Positions 50,084 through 58,270 of a DNA stretch of 64,000 bases are shown one piece after another. The position numbers and the translations under genes are program-made. Origin of the DNA: Bradyrhizobium sp. OK095 (GTDB taxonomy: Bacteria; Pseudomonadota; Alphaproteobacteria; Rhizobiales; Xanthobacteraceae); contig NZ_FOBX01000008.1 of the NCBI RefSeq assembly GCF_900109945.1, forward strand, positions 248,001-312,000, in the 5' to 3' direction. A model generated the notes under the pieces. That model saw only the letters and a list, made by a program, of their open reading frames with translations, ran no database searches and was not told where the DNA came from. Position 1 is the stretch's first letter. Every line of letters begins with the position of its first letter.

Positions 50084-50572
50084 TCATTTCACCCGTTTGA
50101 GCGCCGGGCGCTCACCTTCCAGCGAGGCTTTAACGTGGGCTCTCGCCCGTGCCAGGCGCGACATCACCGTGCCGATCGGCACGCCCTGGATGTCGGCGAC
50201 CTCGCGGTAGCTCATGCCCTCCAGCATCACCAGCAGCAGCACCGAGCGTTGCTCCTCGACGAGCGTCGAGAGCGCCCTCTCGATGTCGCGTCCCTCGGCT
50301 TCGGTGCCGCTGGCATCCGGGTTGTTCTCCGTCAGCTGCATGAATTGCGGGCGCCTTGCCAGCGAGCGCCGCCGGTTCTTGTTGAGGTTGGTCAGGATCG
50401 TATAGAGCCAGCTCCTGACGTCGCCTCCGAGAAACAATCGCTCCGAGCGTAGCGCACGCACCAGCGTGTCCTGCACCAGATCGTCGGCCGCATCCGCGTC
50501 GCGCGTGAGCGCGCGGGCGTAGCGGCGCAACGCCGGGATCATGGCTTCCACACTTTGGCGAAACGCACTCAT
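50084..50572 (-). CDS. ECF-family RNA polymerase sigma factor
   Basis: ATG 50572 gives 162 residues with region 2 (LRRYARALTRDADAADDLVQ, DVRSWLYTILTNLNKNRRR) and region 4 (LSTLVEEQRSVLLLVMLEGM, SYREVADIQGVPIGTVMSRL). Paired with the anti-sigma gene just downstream. A GGAAT-N17-GTT motif 48-72 bases upstream may be its own promoter. Divergent from fabI with 173 bases between. Confidence 0.93.
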   Translation of the reverse strand: MSAFRQSVEAMIPALRRYARALTRDADAADDLVQDTLVRALRSERLFLGGDVRSWLYTILTNLNKNRRRSLARRPQFMQLTENNPDASGTEAEGRDIERALSTLVEEQRSVLLLVMLEGMSYREVADIQGVPIGTVMSRLARARAHVKASLEGERPALKRVK

Positions 50573-50619
50573 GCCGTCTTTGATGTCCTGCCGTTCGGCG
50601 CAAGCGCCACAATGATCAT

Positions 50620-50644
50620 AACACCCGAATGGAACGGCTATTCC
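50620..50644 (-). promoter_or_regulatory. ECF-type promoter upstream of the sigma factor gene
   Basis: Minus-strand GGAAT (50644-50640), 17 bases, GTT (50622-50620). It has EcfG-like spacing but a T in the -35 box, so it may be recognised by the encoded sigma factor itself. Confidence 0.5.
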
Positions 50645-50745
50645 GGCGCTCGAAACAGCGTTAACGCCGTGTATTAGGACTGTACCGCAGGGGAGGGCTG
50701 GTGTACCTCCAGACCTCAACGAGAGCTCGACGGGACGTTAGCAAA

Positions 50746-51561
50746 ATGGCGCAGAATTCAGGTCTGATGCAGGGTAAGCGCGGGATCATCCTCGGTCTTG
50801 CCAACAACCGCTCGATCGCCTGGGGCATCGCCAAGGCATGCCACGCGGCAGGCGCCGAGATTGCCTTCACCTATCAGGGCGATGCGCTGAAGAAGCGCGT
50901 CGAGCCGCTCGCGGCCGAGATCGGCGGCCTCGTGCTCGGCCATTGCGACGTCACCGATGCCGCGACCATCGATGCCGCCTTCGCGGTGCTGAAGGAGAAG
51001 TGGGGCAAGATCGATTTCCTGGTGCATGCGATCGCTTATGGCGAGCAGCTCGACGGCCGCTACGTCGACACGACGCCGGAGAATTTTTCCAAGTCGATGC
51101 TGATCTCCTGCTACTCGTTCACGGCCGTGGCGCAGCGCGCCGAGAAGCTGATGACCGACGGTGGCTCGCTGATCACGCTCAGCTATTACGGCGCCGAGAA
51201 GTGGATGCCGCATTACAACGTGATGGGCGTTGCGAAGGCGGCGTTAGAGGCCAGCGTGCGCTATCTCGCCGCCGATCTCGGCGAGAAGAACATCCGCGTC
51301 AATGCGATCTCGGCAGGTCCCATCAAGACGCTTGCCGCGTCCGGCATCGGTGACTTCCGCTATATCCTGAAGTGGAACGAGAACAACGCGCCGCTGCGGC
51401 GCAACGTCTCGACCGAAGACGTCGGCGGCAGCGCGCTGTATTTCCTCTCCGACCTCTCGCGCGGCGTCACCGGCGAGGTGCATCACGTCGATTCCGGCTA
51501 CCATGTGCTGGGTATGAAGCGTCCCGACGCGCCGGACATCTCGTTCGGCAGCAAGGACTAG
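50746..51561 (+). CDS. fabI: Enoyl-[acyl-carrier-protein] reductase (NADH)
   Basis: ATG 50746 gives 271 residues. FabI features: KRGIILGLANNRSIAWGIAK at the cofactor site, FLVHAIAYG, and the Y-x6-K catalytic motif in HYNVMGVAKAALEA. It reduces enoyl-ACP in fatty acid elongation and is the triclosan target. The frame is open upstream to 50701 without homology. A phosphatase gene follows after 12 bases. Confidence 0.95.
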   Translation: MAQNSGLMQGKRGIILGLANNRSIAWGIAKACHAAGAEIAFTYQGDALKKRVEPLAAEIGGLVLGHCDVTDAATIDAAFAVLKEKWGKIDFLVHAIAYGEQLDGRYVDTTPENFSKSMLISCYSFTAVAQRAEKLMTDGGSLITLSYYGAEKWMPHYNVMGVAKAALEASVRYLAADLGEKNIRVNAISAGPIKTLAASGIGDFRYILKWNENNAPLRRNVSTEDVGGSALYFLSDLSRGVTGEVHHVDSGYHVLGMKRPDAPDISFGSKD

Positions 51562-51573
51562 CCCTGGACTGGA

Positions 51574-52173
51574 ATGCCCGTGCCCACGATCTATTACCTT
51601 CGTCACGGCGAGACCGAGTGGAATGCGCTCGGCAGGCTTCAGGGCACCAAGGACATTCCGCTGAACGCGCGTGGGCGCAGCCAGGCCGTGCAGGCCGGCG
51701 GCGTGCTGGCTGATCTGTTCAAGCGCGACGGCCGCGACAAGGCGGCGCTGCCCTATGTGTCGAGCCCGCTCGGCCGTGCGCGCATGACCATGGAACTCGC
51801 GCGCGGCAAGCTCGAATTACCGGTCGCGGATTATGCGCTGGACGATCGCCTGCGCGAGATCGGCTACGGCGCCTGGGAAGGGCTGACGCTGGCCGAGAGC
51901 GAGGCGACCGATCCCGAAATCTATGCGAGACGCCTCGCCGACAAATGGACGGTGGGGCCTGCGGGCGGGGAGACCTACGCCGATGTGCAGGTCCGCGTGC
52001 GCGCCTGGTACGACCAGCTCCGGACCGACACCGTCGCAGTCGCCCACGGCGGCACCTGCCGGGCTCTGATGGTTTCGCTCGGCATCGAGACCCCCGCCAG
52101 CGCCGCCGAGCTCTATATCGAGCAGGGCGCCGTCTACGTGTTCCGCGAGGGGCGGCTGGAGAAGTTTAGCTAA
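51574..52173 (+). CDS. Histidine phosphatase superfamily protein (phosphoglycerate mutase-like)
   Basis: The 199-residue protein opens with YYLRHGETEWNALGRLQGT, the RHG phosphohistidine motif; SSPLGRARMTMEL, LREIGYGAWEGLTL and VAHGGTCRALM complete the active site. Cofactor-independent ATP use is not suggested; it is probably a phosphatase rather than a mutase. Twelve bases after fabI, so likely cotranscribed. Substrate unknown. Confidence 0.9.
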   Translation: MPVPTIYYLRHGETEWNALGRLQGTKDIPLNARGRSQAVQAGGVLADLFKRDGRDKAALPYVSSPLGRARMTMELARGKLELPVADYALDDRLREIGYGAWEGLTLAESEATDPEIYARRLADKWTVGPAGGETYADVQVRVRAWYDQLRTDTVAVAHGGTCRALMVSLGIETPASAAELYIEQGAVYVFREGRLEKFS

Positions 52174-52181
52174 GCCGATCC

Positions 52182-52222
52182 CCTGTTATTCCGGGTTCGC
52201 CTGCGGCGCCCCGGAATGACGG
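52182..52222. repeat. Intergenic palindromic repeat (ATTCCGGG type)
   Basis: TTATTCCGGGTTCGCC and GGCGCCCCGGAATGACG are imperfect inverted arms around TGCG. It follows a stop codon and probably ends the fabI-phosphatase transcript. Confidence 0.7.
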
Positions 52223-52309
52223 AACTAGGGTTGAACCCAGTGTTGCTCGGCGCTACGACGTTGACATACAACGTTTGTGTAAAAAGTCAGCGCTAGGCGA
52301 CGGTCCGGT

Positions 52310-53398
52310 ATGTCCTTCAACACCTTCGGCCACATGTTCCGTGTCACCACCTTCGGCGAGAGCCACGGGGTGGCGATCGGCTGCGTGGTCGATGGCTGTC
52401 CGCCGATGATCCCGCTCACCGAGGCCGATATCCAGAGCGATCTCGACCGCCGCCGGCCCGGCCAGTCGCGCTTCACCACCCAGCGCCAGGAGCTGGACCA
52501 GGTGAAAATCCTCTCCGGCGTGATGGCGCACCCCGAGACCGGCGTGCAGGTGACGACGGGCACCCCGATCGGGCTCCTGATCGAGAACACCGACCAGCGC
52601 TCGAAGGACTATTCCGAGATCAAGGACAAGTTTCGTCCCGGCCATGCCGACTTCACCTACGAGGCGAAGTACGGACTGCGCGACTATCGCGGCGGCGGCC
52701 GCTCCTCGGCGCGCGAGACGGCAACGCGCGTTGCCGCCGGCGCCATTGCGCGAAAAGTGCTGCCCGACGTGAGGGTGCGCGGCGCGCTGGTGCAGATCGG
52801 CCCGCACAAGATCGACCGCGCGAAGTGGGACTGGGACGAGATTGCGAAAAATCCGTTCTTCTGTCCGGACAAGGACAAGGCCGCGTTCTTCGAGACCTAT
52901 CTCGATGGCATCCGCAAGAGCGGCTCCTCGATCGGCGCTGTGGTCGAAATCGTCGCCGAAGGCGTGCCGGCGGGCCTCGGCGCACCGATCTACGCAAAAC
53001 TGGATTCTGATCTCGCGGGCGCGATGATGACCATCAACGCCGTGAAGGGCGTCGAGATCGGCGCCGGCTTCGGCGCGGCAGAGTTGACCGGCGAAGAGAA
53101 CGCCGACGAGATGCGCACCGGCAATGACGGCACGCGCTTCCTCTCCAACCATGCCGGCGGCGTGCTGGGCGGCATCTCCACGGGACAGCCGGTGGTGGTG
53201 CGTTTCGCGGTGAAGCCGACCTCGTCGATCCTCCAGCCGCGCCTCACCGTCGATCGCAACGGCGCCGATACCGAGATCATGACAAAAGGCCGCCACGACC
53301 CCTGCGTCGGCATCCGCGCAGTCCCGGTGGGCGAAGCCATGATGGCCTGCGTGCTGGCTGATCATTTCATTCGGGATCGCGGGCAGGTCGGGCGCTAG
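52310..53398 (+). CDS. aroC: Chorismate synthase
   Basis: The 362-residue enzyme converts EPSP to chorismate with reduced FMN, last step of the shikimate pathway. Signatures: GESHGVAIGCVVDGCPP, RPGQSRFTTQRQELDQV, GHADFTYEAKYGLRDYRGGG with RSSARET, and HPDP-like GRHDPCVGIRAVPVGEAM. Length is normal. Start ATG 52310. Confidence 0.97.
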   Translation: MSFNTFGHMFRVTTFGESHGVAIGCVVDGCPPMIPLTEADIQSDLDRRRPGQSRFTTQRQELDQVKILSGVMAHPETGVQVTTGTPIGLLIENTDQRSKDYSEIKDKFRPGHADFTYEAKYGLRDYRGGGRSSARETATRVAAGAIARKVLPDVRVRGALVQIGPHKIDRAKWDWDEIAKNPFFCPDKDKAAFFETYLDGIRKSGSSIGAVVEIVAEGVPAGLGAPIYAKLDSDLAGAMMTINAVKGVEIGAGFGAAELTGEENADEMRTGNDGTRFLSNHAGGVLGGISTGQPVVVRFAVKPTSSILQPRLTVDRNGADTEIMTKGRHDPCVGIRAVPVGEAMMACVLADHFIRDRGQVGR

Positions 53399-53470
53399 CG
53401 CGGCGCTTCTGTCGCGGTACTAGCGCTACCGCAGCTTGACGTCCCCAAAACTTCGTCCGCAAATGCGGAC

Positions 53471-54661
53471 ATGCAAAACTCCGAGATCCAGCGCATCACC
53501 AACTGGCTGATCGACGGCGCGAGGTCGTCGGGGACCCCGTCCGAAATGATTGCCGACGTCTGCGAGCATCTGGTCGCGGCCGGCCTGCCGCTGTCGCGGT
53601 TCGGCATCTTCATCCGCACGCTGCATCCTGAAATCTTCGGCCGCAACTTCATCTGGCGGGAAGGCCAGAAGGTCGAGATCGGCACCGTCGATTTCGCGAT
53701 CCTGGAGACGCCCGAATTCGCCAAGAGCCCGCTCCGCATCGTGTTCGAGGAGGGGCTGGAGGTCCGTGGACGGATGGACGATCCCGACAGCAAGCGGTTT
53801 CCGTTCCTCGACGACATGCGTGCCGAAGGCGTGACCGACTATCTCGCGATGCCGATGCATTATCTCGACGGCTCGATCCACGCGACGAGCTGGGTCACGC
53901 GGCGTTCCGGCGGTTTCAGCGAGGACGACGTCGCGGCGATCCGCTCCATCGTGACGCCTCTCGCGCGCGTTGCCGAGATCATCAGTCTGCGCCGCACTGC
54001 CGAGATGCTGCTCGACACCTATGTCGGCAACCGCGCCGGTGCGCGCATCCTCGGCGGCCAGATTCGCCGCGGCCACAATGACACCTTGCAGGCTGCGATC
54101 TGGCTCTCCGATCTGCGCGGCTTCACCGCGCTGTCGGATCGGCTGCCGGCCGAGACCGTGGTCGAGATCCTCAACCAGTATTTCGACTGCCAGGTCACCG
54201 CGATCCGGGGCCATGGCGGCGAGGTGCTGAAGTTCATGGGCGACGGTCTGCTCGCGGTGTTCCCGATCGACGAATATGTCGGCGATGCCGCCCATGTCTG
54301 CGCGCGCGTGCTGGAAGCCGCGCGCGAATCTCGCGCCAGCGTCGAGGCGCTCGCCTTTCCGGTCGGCGACGTCATTGAGCGCTTCCGTTTCGGCGTCGCG
54401 CTGCATGTCGGCAACATCCTCTACGGCAATATCGGCGGCGGCAACCGGCTCGACTTCACCTGCATCGGGCCGGCCGTCAATCTCGCGGCGCGGCTTGAGA
54501 AGATCGCCGGACGGCTGGGACGAACCGTCGTGGTCTCGGAAGTTTTCGCGAACGCCTGCCGCCACGACTGGCGCGAGCTCGGCGAATTTCCAATCGCGGG
54601 ATTTTCCAGGGCCCAGCTTGTGTACGGGCTCGCGGAAGAGACGCCAGTGGTGATGGCGTGA
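53471..54661 (+). CDS. Class III adenylate/guanylate cyclase
   Basis: The 396-residue soluble protein has an N-terminal GAF-like regulatory region (1-180) and a class III catalytic domain (about 205-380): metal Asp in WLSDLRGFTALSDR, second Asp in KFMGDGLLAVFP, and RFGVALHVGNILYGNIG with TCIGPAVNLAARLE. Both metal-binding Asp residues are present. Rhizobia carry many such cyclases; the signal sensed is unknown. Cofactor specificity (ATP or GTP) cannot be judged safely. Confidence 0.92.
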   Translation: MQNSEIQRITNWLIDGARSSGTPSEMIADVCEHLVAAGLPLSRFGIFIRTLHPEIFGRNFIWREGQKVEIGTVDFAILETPEFAKSPLRIVFEEGLEVRGRMDDPDSKRFPFLDDMRAEGVTDYLAMPMHYLDGSIHATSWVTRRSGGFSEDDVAAIRSIVTPLARVAEIISLRRTAEMLLDTYVGNRAGARILGGQIRRGHNDTLQAAIWLSDLRGFTALSDRLPAETVVEILNQYFDCQVTAIRGHGGEVLKFMGDGLLAVFPIDEYVGDAAHVCARVLEAARESRASVEALAFPVGDVIERFRFGVALHVGNILYGNIGGGNRLDFTCIGPAVNLAARLEKIAGRLGRTVVVSEVFANACRHDWRELGEFPIAGFSRAQLVYGLAEETPVVMA

Positions 54662-54671
54662 AAGTCGATGC

Positions 54672-55100
54672 ATGATTCCGCATGTGAAGCGATCGGCATG
54701 CTTGGCACTCTTCCTGTGTTCGGCAGCTTGCGGGTTTGTTCAGGACGAGGCGATTGACGGACCCTATCGTCTGGTCGCCATCGACACGGATGAAGACATG
54801 ACGCTTTGCCGCTCCGTCGGCACGGATGGGAGTTGTGTTGGCGACGGCCTCCCGGAGCCTACGGTCTTTCAGGCCGGCGCGAACGCCCATTACATCGTGT
54901 TCGCTCGCCATCCATGGAAATGGGGAAAGCCGCCGGACCGCTCGGTCACGGAGTTCTACTATATCTCGCGCAAGCCAAATGAATGGGACGTTGCGGTGCG
55001 GGTTTCCGTGAGCGGCCCCTTCACTGAATCTGAATATCAGGAGGAGAAGCGAAGGCTGCAGCTTCCGGAGTTCAGCAAGGTCTTTGCCAACCTAAAGTAA
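54672..55100 (+). CDS. Putative lipoprotein
   Basis: A 142-residue precursor with signal MIPHVKRSACLALFLCSAAC and a lipobox-like CSAAC. The mature part contains GPYRLVAIDTDEDMTLCRSV, ANAHYIVFARHPWKWG and TEFYYISRKPNEW. Ten bases after the cyclase stop. No known family; probably envelope-bound. Confidence 0.65.
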   Translation: MIPHVKRSACLALFLCSAACGFVQDEAIDGPYRLVAIDTDEDMTLCRSVGTDGSCVGDGLPEPTVFQAGANAHYIVFARHPWKWGKPPDRSVTEFYYISRKPNEWDVAVRVSVSGPFTESEYQEEKRRLQLPEFSKVFANLK

Positions 55101-55154
55101 CTTGCGGTTAGATCATCATGACAAGTCGCAAGGCGGCTCGGGAGCAGCCCGCCG

Positions 55155-55460
55155 CTATTCCTCCGGCTCGGTCGTGAACAGGAGCGGATAACCTTTGGTG
55201 CGGGCGGCGTCAGTGGCACGCGTCGCCTTGGTCTCGGCGACGTCCTTGGTGAAGACGGCGACCACGCAGGCCCCTAACTTGTGCGCGGTGATCATGACCT
55301 TGTAGGCCTGATCCTCGGTCATGCGGAACTCGGCCTTGAGGATCATCGTGACGAACTCACGCGGCGTGAAGTCGTCGTTGATCAGGATGACCTTGTGCAG
55401 CTTCGGACGCTCGACCTTGGTCTTGGTCCTGGTTTTCGGCTTGATGACGGTGTCGTTCAT
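55155..55460 (-). CDS. clpS: ATP-dependent Clp protease adaptor ClpS
   Basis: ATG 55460 gives 101 residues with the ClpS core: HKVILINDDFTPREFVTMIL with the Asp pair of the N-degron pocket, AYKVMITAHKLGACVVAVFT and TDAARTKGYPLLFTTEPEE. It delivers N-end-rule substrates to ClpA. No clpA lies next to it in the window. Alphaproteobacteria often have two ClpS proteins; which one this is cannot be told. It is 43 bases after the DUF190 gene and may be on the same transcript. Confidence 0.92.
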   Translation of the reverse strand: MNDTVIKPKTRTKTKVERPKLHKVILINDDFTPREFVTMILKAEFRMTEDQAYKVMITAHKLGACVVAVFTKDVAETKATRATDAARTKGYPLLFTTEPEE

Positions 55461-55503
55461 TCCGCCTCCTGGACACGGCGGGCTTGGTTCCCCGCCGGAG
55501 CGG

Positions 55504-55845
55504 TCAGCTCGCGGTCTTCTCACCATACTGCAGGACTTGCACCTTCTCCAAGGTGATCAGCCCGCTCGACATCATGCCGTCCAGGATGGGCAGGAATGCG
55601 TTGATGTTGTGCTCGCTGTCGACGATCTCGATCAACAGCGGCAGGTCTTCCGAAAGCCGCAGGATTTTCGAGGTGTGCAGCCGGCTCGACTTGCCGAAGC
55701 CCATCGGTCCGCGCAGCACGGTGGCGCCGGCGAGGTGCAGCTCGCGCGCCTTCAGCACGATCGCTTCATAAAGCGGCTTGCCGTCGAAATGATCGCTTTC
55801 GCCGATGAAGATACGGAGCGAAACAGCCTGATTGGGAATTTGCAT
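55504..55845 (-). CDS. DUF190 protein, CrcB-associated
   Basis: ATG 55845 gives 113 residues (MQIPNQAVSLRIFIGESDHF, LHLAGATVLRGPMGFGKSSR, DLPLLIEIVDSEHNINAFLP), a PII-like ferredoxin fold. DUF190 genes are repeatedly found next to crcB fluoride channels and are thought to regulate them. Two bases after the crcB stop, so translationally linked. The open frame continues upstream to 56583 only as a shadow of crcB. Confidence 0.92.
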   Translation of the reverse strand: MQIPNQAVSLRIFIGESDHFDGKPLYEAIVLKARELHLAGATVLRGPMGFGKSSRLHTSKILRLSEDLPLLIEIVDSEHNINAFLPILDGMMSSGLITLEKVQVLQYGEKTAS

Positions 55846-55847
55846 GG

Positions 55848-56279
55848 TCAGCTCCTTGTCAACCGGTTGTAGCGGCTCGCCATCATATGGCCGGCCCACA
55901 CCGACACCAGCCAGCAGACGACGGAGGACGCGACATAGGCCAGCGCGGTGTATTTCATGCCGCCATGGAACAGGCGGAAGGTTTCCAGGCTGAAGGCCGA
56001 GAAGGTCGTGTAGCCGCCGCAGAATCCGGTCATGACGAATTGCCGGTGTTCGGGCCGCGCCAGCACGCGACCGTCCGGGCCGGTCAGCGTCGCATAGAAG
56101 CCGATGATCAGCGAGCCGGTGGCGTTGATGAACAGTGTCGCAAAGGGAAAGCCTGGACCGGTATCGAGCGCGAGCCCGGCCAGATAGCGCGTGAGGCCGC
56201 CGGCGATGCTGCCTGCGGAAATCCAGGCATAGAGCATCGCGCTGTGCCAGCGGTCGGCGGCGGAGGAGGGAGAGTTCAT
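55848..56279 (-). CDS. crcB: Fluoride channel CrcB/Fluc, first copy
   Basis: The 143-residue membrane protein has four helices with GGLTRYLAGL, GFPFATLFINATGSLIIGFY and GFCGGYTTFSAFSLE, the fluoride channel signature (Asn, and FxTFS-type Phe/Thr/Ser ladder). Dual-topology Fluc channels export F-. It sits between a second crcB and DUF190 in the riboswitch-controlled operon. Two crcB genes suggest an obligate heterodimer. Confidence 0.94.
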   Translation of the reverse strand: MNSPSSAADRWHSAMLYAWISAGSIAGGLTRYLAGLALDTGPGFPFATLFINATGSLIIGFYATLTGPDGRVLARPEHRQFVMTGFCGGYTTFSAFSLETFRLFHGGMKYTALAYVASSVVCWLVSVWAGHMMASRYNRLTRS

Positions 56280-56285
56280 CGGCCT

Positions 56286-56687
56286 CTAGCCTCCAAGACT
56301 GTGGGCAAGACTGTCGGCGAGGAAGAAGCCGCAACTGACGGCGGCGAGGCACAGCCCGACCGAGAAGGCGACATTGCCGAGCGCATGCATCGGCTCGCCG
56401 TTGCGGGCGAGCGTCAGCGTTTGCAGGCTGAACGAGGACACCGTGGTGTAGCAGCCGAGGAAGCCGGTCACTGCGAACAGCCACGGATTGGGCGAGGCGA
56501 AGACCGAGCCGGGATGGGTTGCCAACGCGCCGAATACCCCGATCAGGAAGGCGCCGGTGACGTTGATGGTCATGGTGCCCCACGGAAAGGTCTCGCCCAG
56601 GCGCCGCGCGATCGTGCCCGAGACGAAGTAGCGCGCACAGCCGCCCAGCACGCTGCCCACCACGATTGCGATCACTCCGTTCAGCAC
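56286..56687 (-). CDS. crcB: Fluoride channel CrcB/Fluc, second copy
   Basis: GTG 56687 (SD GGGAGG nine bases upstream) gives 133 residues: GSVLGGCARYFVSGTIARRL, TFPWGTMTINVTGAFLIGVF and GFLGCYTTVSSFSLQ. The motif reads TTVSSFS, a small change from TTFSAFS in the first copy. Six bases before the next crcB. Charge distribution differs between copies, as expected for paired antiparallel subunits; I did not compute it. Confidence 0.92.
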   Translation of the reverse strand: MLNGVIAIVVGSVLGGCARYFVSGTIARRLGETFPWGTMTINVTGAFLIGVFGALATHPGSVFASPNPWLFAVTGFLGCYTTVSSFSLQTLTLARNGEPMHALGNVAFSVGLCLAAVSCGFFLADSLAHSLGG

Positions 56688-56706
56688 GGCGAACGACCTC
56701 CCATCC

Positions 56707-57912
56707 TCATTTGCCTTCCGCTGCCAGCCCGTTGCCGACGGCGAGTAGCCCCACCAAAGCGACCAGCGCGAAGCCGAGCCCGGCGAGGAACGTGCCGGCC
56801 GGCCCATAGCTATCCCATAGCGCGCCGGCAATCACGCTCGCGGCCAGCAAGGCAAGGCCCGTGAACAGGTTGAAATAGCCGAAGGCGGTGCCGCGCAGGC
56901 CCGGCGGCGCGGCGTCGGCGACCAAGGCCGAGAGCAGGCCTTGCGTCAATCCCATATGCAGCCCCCACAACACGACGCCGAGCGCAAGGCCGCCAAGGCT
57001 CGGCAGCAGCGCGAGCGCGAGATCGGCGCCGGCGAGAAAGACGAGGCCGAGCGCGAGCAGGCCGCTCCGGTTGATCCGGTCCGACAGCACGCCGGCCGGA
57101 TAGGCCGACAGCGCGTAAGTGATGTTCATCAGCACCAGCACCGCCGGCACCCACATGGCGGAGAGGCCGATGTTCTGCGCGCGCAGGATCAAGAAGGCTT
57201 CGCTGAAGCGCGCGAGCGTGAAGACGATTCCAACCGCGACGACGCGCCAGTACACGGGTCCGAGCCGCCGCATCGCGGCGCTGTTCAGCGGATTCTTCGC
57301 GGGCTCCCGGCCTGGGTCCGGCTCCGGCTCGCTCACCGCGAACGCGATCAAGCCGAACGACAGGAAGGCCGGCAGCACCGCCACCCAGAATACCGCGGTA
57401 AAATTATCCGCCGTCCACCACATCAGGCCGATCGCCACGAGCGGCCCGGTGAATGCGCCGATGGTGTCGAGCGATTGCCGCAGGCCGAAGCTGGCGCCGC
57501 GCAGGCCGACCGGGGCGATATCGGCGATCAGCGCATCGCGCGGTGCGCCGCGGATGCCCTTGCCGACACGGTCGATGAAGCGCGCCGCCACCAGCCATCC
57601 GACACTGGGCGCGAGTGGGAACAGCGGTTTTGTCAGCGCGGCCAGCCCGTAGCCGAGCGCTGCGAGCAGCTTGCGGCGGCCGAGCCAGTCGGACAACGCA
57701 CCGGAGAAGATTTTTGTGATCGAGGCGGTCGCCTCCGCAATGCCTTCGATGAAGCCGACCGTGAGTGTCGAGGCTCCGAGCACGGTGACGAGATAGACCG
57801 GCAGCAGTGCGTGGATCATCTCGGAGGAGATGTCCATCAGCATCGAGACGAAGCCGAGTACCCAGATCCCCCGGGGCAGCCCGCTGCGTGCAGCATTCGG
57901 TGTCGTCGTCAC
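56707..57912 (-). CDS. MFS transporter in the fluoride operon
   Basis: GTG 57912 (SD AGGACAG) gives 401 residues with about twelve membrane helices and the MFS loop motif SDWLGRRKLLAALGYGLAA. GKGIRGAPRDALIAD marks the group of MFS proteins with RxGxGxRxxPRDA-type motif. It is the first gene behind a fluoride riboswitch and terminator, so fluoride should induce it. Possible roles: exporting fluoride, a fluorinated compound, or another anion. It ends 19 bases before crcB. Confidence 0.9.
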   Translation of the reverse strand: MTTTPNAARSGLPRGIWVLGFVSMLMDISSEMIHALLPVYLVTVLGASTLTVGFIEGIAEATASITKIFSGALSDWLGRRKLLAALGYGLAALTKPLFPLAPSVGWLVAARFIDRVGKGIRGAPRDALIADIAPVGLRGASFGLRQSLDTIGAFTGPLVAIGLMWWTADNFTAVFWVAVLPAFLSFGLIAFAVSEPEPDPGREPAKNPLNSAAMRRLGPVYWRVVAVGIVFTLARFSEAFLILRAQNIGLSAMWVPAVLVLMNITYALSAYPAGVLSDRINRSGLLALGLVFLAGADLALALLPSLGGLALGVVLWGLHMGLTQGLLSALVADAAPPGLRGTAFGYFNLFTGLALLAASVIAGALWDSYGPAGTFLAGLGFALVALVGLLAVGNGLAAEGK

Positions 57913-57940
57913 GTCCTGTCCTTCGTCTTCAGGCAACAAA

Positions 57941-57961
57941 AAACCCGCCATCGGCGGGTTT
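57941..57961 (-). terminator. Expression-platform terminator of the fluoride riboswitch
   Basis: On the minus strand AAACCCGCC (57961-57953), GAT, GGCGGGTTT (57949-57941) followed by a T-run (total TTTTTT). This is a canonical intrinsic terminator 29 bases before the MFS start. A GGCGGG at 57976-57971 upstream in the same transcript could pair with CCCGCC and act as antiterminator. Confidence 0.85.
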
Positions 57962-58009
57962 GTCCATGCTCCCGCCAAAGGCAGAGGCTCAATGATTGCC
58001 CCACCTCAA

Positions 58010-58073
58010 GCAGGAGTCATCAGCCCACTACGGTTACAAGTCCGCCGGGCGGTTCTCGGGGGACTCCATCCCC
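58010..58073 (-). promoter_or_regulatory. Fluoride riboswitch (crcB motif)
   Basis: Reading the minus strand: GGGGATGGAGTCCCCC (58073-58058), AACCGCCCGG (58054-58045) and GGCTGATGACTCCTGC (58025-58010). These are the three hallmark parts of the fluoride aptamer: the P1/J GATGG-G segment, the pseudoknot strand AACCGC and the GCTGATGACTCCTGC closing segment. It precedes the terminator and the MFS-crcB-crcB-DUF190 genes, the known context for this class. Confidence 0.9.
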
Positions 58074-58270
58074 GTCTGTGCGTCCAGCCTAGCATGGAAA
58101 TCGCAGCGGACAAGTGGGCGGGGGAGCGTCTCCACATCGCGCGCGTTCGGACGGCGCGACCGTGGCGATATGGCGGCAGCGATGCACTCGAATGTGAAGC
58201 GCAAGCGATCTTGGCACTTTGCGGCAAGGCGATTGCATGTCACCATCGCGCGATACGACGGGAGACTGCG

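Noticed and set aside
55846..56583. Upstream extension of the DUF190 frame
   Set aside because: It covers crcB in another frame and has Arg/His-rich random composition; DUF190 homology begins at 55845.
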